64,000 bases of DNA from contig CAYSEF010000004.1 in the NCBI GenBank assembly GCA_964430105.1, positions 10,670 to 74,669 on the forward strand, written 5' to 3'. How positions within the stretch are numbered: the first letter of the stretch is position 1; every line of letters begins with the position of its first letter. Below are positions 60,143 through 64,000 of this stretch, in pieces. The stretch is from UMGS1696 sp964430105. Its GTDB lineage: Bacteria; Bacillota; Clostridia; Oscillospirales; CAG-272. Made by a program: the position numbers and the translations under genes. The notes beneath the pieces were generated by a model that did not search any database, had not been told where the DNA came from, and saw nothing but the letters and a program-made list of their open reading frames with translations.

Positions 60143-60859
60143 ATGAAAATAGCGTTGGCGGCGGTGCGTAACCGTAACAATGATATTGAGTTCAATATAT
60201 CGCAGATGAAAAAATATATGCTCGAAGCAAAGTCAGCCGGTGCTGATGTTGTTTGCTTTGGTGAGGCCTTTCTGCATGGCTTTGATGCTCTGACATGGGA
60301 TTTTGATAAGGATAAAAATATCGCTGTATCGACCGACTCAGAGCTGTTTGATAAGCTTAAGCTTGCGACAACTGAGATTGGAGTGGATTTGTTTTTTGGA
60401 TATAACGAGCTTGACGGAGAAGCGATATATTCATCCGCAGCACTTTTGAGTAACGGAAAAATGCTGTATAACTACCGTAGAATATCACGCGGATGGAAAG
60501 AATATTCAAAAACCGATGAGCATTACCGTGAGGGTGATATAGTTGAAACATTTGAATATCACGGACTTAATTGTGCTATAGCTATTTGTGGAGATCTTTG
60601 GGAAGCACCGGATAGGTTTGCACTTGGTGAAGATGTCCTTTTGTGGCCTGTGTATATTAGCTATACTCCGGCTGAATGGAAGGGCGGAGAGCATTATGAA
60701 TACGCTTGTCAAGCCGTAGCTGCCGCTGATAACGTGCTTCTGGTAAATTCGATATCTGATACCAATGATACGTTTGGGGGTTCTTCTTGGTTCGATTGCG
60801 GTGAGATCAGAGAGTATTTTGAAATGGGTAAAGAAGGCCTTTTGTTTGTTGAAATGTAA
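60143..60859 (+). CDS. Carbon-nitrogen hydrolase (nitrilase superfamily) with unusual Lys site
   Basis: The 238-residue protein has the nitrilase-superfamily start L-A-A-V-R-N-R, a glutamate in F-G-E-A-F-L and a nucleophilic cysteine in A-I-C-G-D-L-W. The catalytic lysine expected in a Y-R-K motif appears as Y-R-R-I-S, so the family's Glu-Lys-Cys triad is not plainly complete. A nearby W-K-E-Y could supply a lysine, but the alignment is uncertain. It would hydrolyse an amide or nitrile in the cytoplasm. It starts 11 bases after rluD. Confidence 0.75.
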   Translation: MKIALAAVRNRNNDIEFNISQMKKYMLEAKSAGADVVCFGEAFLHGFDALTWDFDKDKNIAVSTDSELFDKLKLATTEIGVDLFFGYNELDGEAIYSSAALLSNGKMLYNYRRISRGWKEYSKTDEHYREGDIVETFEYHGLNCAIAICGDLWEAPDRFALGEDVLLWPVYISYTPAEWKGGEHYEYACQAVAAADNVLLVNSISDTNDTFGGSSWFDCGEIREYFEMGKEGLLFVEM

Positions 60860-60898
60860 GAAAAACAGAATAACATTACAAATTTTCATATTTTCTTC

Positions 60899-60927
60899 TT
60901 GATTTATGTAAGAATATGAGGTATAAT
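60899..60927 (+). promoter_or_regulatory. Promoter of the aldolase gene
   Basis: TTGATT (60899-60904), 17 bases, TATAAT (60922-60927). Confidence 0.75.
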
Positions 60928-60981
60928 AATACAGTTAGATAACCTCGCTTTAATCATTAATATAAAAATAGGAGTATTATC

Positions 60982-61941
60982 ATGGCACTTGTAACAACAA
61001 AAGAGATGTTCAAGAAGGCTTACGAAGGCAAGTATGCTATCGGTGCTTTCAACATCAACAACATGGAAATCATCCAGGCTATCACAGAAGCTGCGGGCGA
61101 ACTCAAGTCTCCCGTTATCCTTCAGGTATCTGCAGGCGCGAGAAAGTATGCTAAGCAGGAATATCTTCTTGCTCTTGCTAATGCCGCTATCGCTGATTCC
61201 GGTATCGACCTCGCACTTCACCTCGACCATGGTGCAGACTTTGAAATTTGCAAGGCTTGCATCGACGGTGGCTTTACCTCCGTTATGATCGACGGTTCTC
61301 ACTACAACTTTGAAGAAAATATCGAAGTTACCAAGAAGGTAGTTGAATATGCTCACGAACGTGGCGTAGTTGTAGAAGGTGAACTTGGCGTTCTTGCAGG
61401 CGTTGAAGATGACGTTGTTGCTGAACACTCCTCTTACACCAAGCCCGAAGAAGTTGAAGAATTCGTAGCTCGTACAGGCGTTGACTCACTTGCTATTTCT
61501 ATCGGTACTTCTCACGGTGCATATAAGTTCACTCCCGCACAGTGCACAAGAAACGAAGAAGGCATTCTCGTTCCCCCGCCGCTCCGTTTCGATATTCTCG
61601 AAGAAATCATGGTTAAGATCCCCGGATTCCCGATCGTTCTCCATGGTGCATCCTCTGTTTCTCAGGAACACGTTAAGGAAATCAATGAAATCGGTGGCAG
61701 ACTTCCTGATGCTGTTGGTATTCCGGAAGAACAGCTCCGTCATGCAGCTGAACTCGCAGTTTGTAAGATCAATATCGACTCCGATATCCGTCTTGCAATG
61801 ACAGCAGGTATCCGTCGTGTAATGTACAACCAGCCCGAAGTATTCGACCCCAGAACCTACCTCAGCGTAGCTCGTGATGAGGTTAAGAAGATGGTTGCAC
61901 ACAAGATCAAGGACGTTCTTGGCTCTGCTAACACTCTTTAA
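60982..61941 (+). CDS. fba: Class II fructose-bisphosphate aldolase
   Basis: The 319-residue protein shows G-A-F-N-I-N-N-M-E, the zinc/catalytic L-H-L-D-H-G-A-D, V-E-G-E-L-G-V-L-A-G-V-E-D-D, V-L-H-G-A-S-S-V and K-I-N-I-D-S-D-I-R: the class IIA pattern. It splits fructose 1,6-bisphosphate in glycolysis. AGGAG precedes the start. Codon choice is visibly more uniform than in neighbours (mostly AAG, CTC/CTT and ATC), as expected of a highly expressed gene. Confidence 0.95.
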   Translation: MALVTTKEMFKKAYEGKYAIGAFNINNMEIIQAITEAAGELKSPVILQVSAGARKYAKQEYLLALANAAIADSGIDLALHLDHGADFEICKACIDGGFTSVMIDGSHYNFEENIEVTKKVVEYAHERGVVVEGELGVLAGVEDDVVAEHSSYTKPEEVEEFVARTGVDSLAISIGTSHGAYKFTPAQCTRNEEGILVPPPLRFDILEEIMVKIPGFPIVLHGASSVSQEHVKEINEIGGRLPDAVGIPEEQLRHAAELAVCKINIDSDIRLAMTAGIRRVMYNQPEVFDPRTYLSVARDEVKKMVAHKIKDVLGSANTL

Positions 61942-61968
61942 TCTTCAGAAGTAAAACGTAACATCAAA

Positions 61969-62053
61969 AAGTGAATAGGTAAGAACGTGTGTAGAGAAGC
62001 TGAACCTTCTTGTTTGGCTGCTCTACCCACTATTCACTCTTACCTATTCACTT
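61969..62053 (+). terminator. Long imperfect hairpin terminator after fba
   Basis: Exact 13-base arms AAGTGAATAGGTA (61969-61981) and TACCTATTCACTT (62041-62053) enclose a second weaker stem (GTGTAGAG / CTCTAC) and are followed by ATTTTTTTT. The interval of about 85 bases is much longer than an ordinary terminator. Confidence 0.75.
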
Positions 62054-62077
62054 ATTTTTTTTACCGAGGTAATACAA

Positions 62078-62800
62078 ATGAAATGGTCAGGCGAATATAA
62101 AGTCAATGCAAACGATGTGGATTGCAGTAATATCGTATCTGCATCGAATTTGCTCAAATATATGCAGGATGCAGCTAACTGCTCAATGGAGGATGACGGA
62201 TTATCCTACGACGAATTGTTCAAAAGAGGCTATGCGTTCGTGCTTAGCAGAATTCGTCTTAGCTCGTATGCTCCGATACACAGCCATGAAATGCTTGAGG
62301 TTCAGTCGTGGGCGTGTGAATCAAGAGGTGTGCAGTTCAACAGATGCTACAGAATACTGCGTGATGGAGCAATCGTTGCAGAGGCAGTGTCTGTTTGGGC
62401 TTTGGTCGGTGTGAATGACAGAAAGCTTCATCGTGTTAATGAAATGCCTGTTCAGTACCGTATCGATGATATGCTTGAGCTTGATATGCCTGCGAGATTC
62501 AAAATTCCCGAGGATGTTAAACTGCGCCTTGTCGGAGAAAGAACTGTCGAATACGCAGATATCGATATGAATGGACACATGAATAATACCCGCTACCCCG
62601 ATTTACTCTGCGGTCATTTGGACGGAGGCATGATGGGTCAGCGTGTGATCTCTATGGGAATTTCCTTTAACAGTGAGGCACGTCTTGGCGAAACCTTGAA
62701 AATATATACAGGTCAGAGTGACGGTGTACAATATGTTCGTACTATCAAAGAGGATGGTACTGTGAATGTGGAAGCTGAAATAATCTTGGAGACGATATAA
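62078..62800 (+). CDS. Acyl-ACP thioesterase
   Basis: The 240-residue protein is a double hot-dog acyl-ACP thioesterase (FatA/FatB-like bacterial type). An N-terminal part holds V-D-C-S-N-I-V and L-L-K-Y-M-Q-D-A-A; a C-terminal part holds the D-I-D-M-N-G-H-M-N-N-T-R-Y motif with the catalytic Asp, His and Asn. It releases free fatty acids from acyl carrier protein. It lies three bases before the ribonuclease gene, so the three genes to 63729 are probably one transcript. GAGG precedes the start. Confidence 0.88.
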   Translation: MKWSGEYKVNANDVDCSNIVSASNLLKYMQDAANCSMEDDGLSYDELFKRGYAFVLSRIRLSSYAPIHSHEMLEVQSWACESRGVQFNRCYRILRDGAIVAEAVSVWALVGVNDRKLHRVNEMPVQYRIDDMLELDMPARFKIPEDVKLRLVGERTVEYADIDMNGHMNNTRYPDLLCGHLDGGMMGQRVISMGISFNSEARLGETLKIYTGQSDGVQYVRTIKEDGTVNVEAEIILETI

Positions 62801-62803
62801 GCT

Positions 62804-63451
62804 ATGAAGAAAGTATTATCGCTACTTCTTGCCACTTTAGTCCTTCTGTCAATGTTTTCGCTTGTGTCGTGTGATGAGGAAACTATCAGCGATGTTGCGG
62901 ATATAGCTCTCGAAATTATCGAAGCAATTCCCGATGATACAAATACGGCTCAAGAATCGGTCGCACCGGATGTAACAAATGAATCAGGCCCGCCTGCCTC
63001 ATCTGCGATAGATACGTCTGATGACACGACAGACCCAGCTACGGCTGATACGACCGATATAGCTGATACATCCGAAATAGAAGAAATAGATGAAATAGAA
63101 GAAATAGAAGAAAACGGTTCGTATGATGATAAAGACAGCGTCGCTCTTTATATTCATACATACGGTAAGCTTCCTCAAAACTATATTTCAAAGGCTGAGG
63201 CTGAAAAACTTGGATGGAGTGGTGGCTCTGTCGAAAAATTTGCAGAAGGAAAGTGCATTGGCGGAGCTAAATTCGGAAATTATGAAGGACTTTTACCAAA
63301 AAAAGAAGGTCGTCAATACTACGAATGTGATATAGATACTCTGGGAAAGGATTCGCGCGGTGCAAAGAGAATAGTATATTCCAATGATGGACTTATATAT
63401 TACACCGATGATCACTACGAATCCTTTGAATTGCTGTTTGGAGAAGAATAA
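62804..63451 (+). CDS. Barnase-family ribonuclease with lipoprotein signal and acidic linker
   Basis: The 215-residue protein has a lipoprotein signal ending L-V-S-C (Cys23) and a Thr/Asp/Ala-rich linker. An acidic run of Glu/Ile repeats follows (about 91-103, encoded by four near-identical 9-base units at 63074-63109). Residues about 112-215 form a barnase domain. L-P-Q-N-Y-I-S-K aligns with barnase around Lys27, and all catalytic positions remain: Lys130, Glu174, Arg185, Arg189 and His204 match Lys27, Glu73, Arg83, Arg87 and His102. It is a guanyl-type RNase predicted to be anchored outside the membrane. Barstar follows with a stop/start overlap. Confidence 0.9.
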   Translation: MKKVLSLLLATLVLLSMFSLVSCDEETISDVADIALEIIEAIPDDTNTAQESVAPDVTNESGPPASSAIDTSDDTTDPATADTTDIADTSEIEEIDEIEEIEENGSYDDKDSVALYIHTYGKLPQNYISKAEAEKLGWSGGSVEKFAEGKCIGGAKFGNYEGLLPKKEGRQYYECDIDTLGKDSRGAKRIVYSNDGLIYYTDDHYESFELLFGEE

Positions 63452-63729
63452 TGCTGACGTTAAAGATAAATTGCTCTGAAATATGTACGAGAGAAGACCT
63501 TTACAGTTCTATAGCAAAACAGCTTCCGTTGCCGAATTGGTTTGGCAAAAATCTCGATGCGCTTCATGATACTCTGACTTGTGATATTCTTCCGAAGGAT
63601 GAGCTTTGCGTCGATATCATAGATGCAGATAAACTGTGCGATGCTTTGGGCGAATATGCAAAGGCTTTTTTTGCAATGCTTGAGGATATCGCAGAGGAAA
63701 ATGAACGCTGTAAAATAAGGCTGAAATGA
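63451..63729 (+). CDS. Barstar-family ribonuclease inhibitor
   Basis: The 92-residue protein has the barstar core L-P-L-P-N-W-F-G-K-N-L-D-A-L-H-D-T-L-T, covering the helix whose aspartates and asparagine block the barnase active site (Asp35/Asp39 region). It has no signal peptide, so it protects the cytoplasm from the ribonuclease before export. It starts in the stop codon of the ribonuclease gene (TAATG), giving translational coupling and an immunity-type pair. Confidence 0.92.
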   Translation: MLTLKINCSEICTREDLYSSIAKQLPLPNWFGKNLDALHDTLTCDILPKDELCVDIIDADKLCDALGEYAKAFFAMLEDIAEENERCKIRLK

Positions 63730-63787
63730 TAAAATCGAATGCTCTAATAAAAAAATCAAAAAAATTAAAATATTTTTTGGAAACCTA

Positions 63788-63816
63788 TTGACAAAGGCTG
63801 AAATGTATGGTATTAT
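63788..63816 (+). promoter_or_regulatory. Promoter of the tRNA-Gly/tRNA-Arg unit
   Basis: TTGACA (63788-63793), 17 bases, TATTAT (63811-63816), the same boxes and spacing as the tRNA promoter at 282. Confidence 0.88.
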
Positions 63817-63841
63817 ATTAGAGCGTTCGATGAACAAGCCT

Positions 63842-63912
63842 GCGGGTGTAGTTCAGTGGTAGAATTCCAGCCTTCCAAGCTGGTTATGTGGGTTCGATTC
63901 CCATCACCCGCT
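63842..63912 (+). tRNA. tRNA-Gly (anticodon TCC)
   Basis: Acceptor GCGGGTG pairs with CACCCGC. The anticodon stem CCAGC/GCTGG holds loop CTTCCAA with anticodon TCC, and the T-arm is GTGGG-TTCGATT-CCCAT. Discriminator T. CCA is not encoded, unlike tRNA-Arg at 342. Length 71 bases. Confidence 0.93.
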
Positions 63913-63946
63913 TCACTCTGTAGTAGCATCTCTACTTCAGAGATAT

Positions 63947-64000
<54 letters not shown>

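Overview
The window looks like chromosomal DNA of an anaerobic Gram-positive bacterium (Bacillota, class Clostridia, most likely an Oscillospiraceae/Ruminococcaceae-type gut organism). The clues are moderate-to-low GC, strong Shine-Dalgarno sites (GGAGG type), near-consensus vegetative promoters almost all with a 17-base spacer, a glycine riboswitch and an isoleucine T-box, lipoprotein solute-binding proteins, HPr with both His15 and Ser46, a SepF/YlmG/YlmH/DivIVA division cluster, and a long (1051 aa) isoleucyl-tRNA synthetase. The assignment rests on gene content only. There is no prophage, insertion sequence or CRISPR array in the window.

Layout. 1-8.8 kb: tRNA-Arg(ACG), then separately promoted genes for a URO-D-family protein, a DUF362 ferredoxin-like protein, a sugar-type solute-binding lipoprotein, a Gfo/Idh/MocA oxidoreductase, YqeG, an M24 peptidase and a permuted NlpC/P60-like protein. 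8.9-10.6 kb: glycine riboswitch plus AGCS amino-acid/sodium symporter. 10.65-11.85 kb: an isolated three-gene phage-type lysis cassette (holin-like protein, M23 endolysin-like protein, small membrane protein). 12-19 kb: zinc-ribbon membrane protein, then a co-directional run of a CAT-like acetyltransferase, thioredoxin reductase, NAD synthetase, MTA/SAH nucleosidase and a GH127-type glycosidase. 19-25.2 kb: alpha/beta hydrolase, secreted Ig-like protein, coaD-rsmD-uvrC and HPr. 25.4-29 kb: ileS under T-box control.

29.1-33.4 kb: an apparent operon of HAD phosphatase, PHP phosphoesterase, deoC and purine nucleoside phosphorylase, ending in a stand-alone DUF1887 (Card1/Can2-like) protein: CARF-type sensor plus restriction-type nuclease fold. 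33.5-37.1 kb: CYTH protein, two small proteins (one a 54-residue Cys-rich membrane peptide) and an 800-residue solute-binding lipoprotein preceded by a 36-bp perfect palindrome. 37.2-41.5 kb: heterodimeric ABC exporter plus pyroglutamyl peptidase. 41.8-49.4 kb: M16C peptidase, pyrE and the YhaN/YhaO pair. 49.5-60.9 kb: CapA lipoprotein, rbfA-nrnA-truB, then the division/cell-envelope cluster (HlyD-like protein, ylmE, sepF, yggT, ylmH, divIVA, lspA, rluD) and a nitrilase-family enzyme. 61-64 kb: class II aldolase, acyl-ACP thioesterase, a lipoprotein-form barnase with its barstar, and a tRNA-Gly/tRNA-Arg pair cut by the window end.

Most of this is housekeeping. The items most worth follow-up are the CRISPR-free Card1-like protein embedded in a nucleoside-salvage operon, the predicted membrane-anchored barnase/barstar pair, the stranded lysis cassette, the 54-residue Cys-rich peptide with a possible late-sporulation promoter, the 36-bp palindrome, and hairpin terminators that share a loop sequence.
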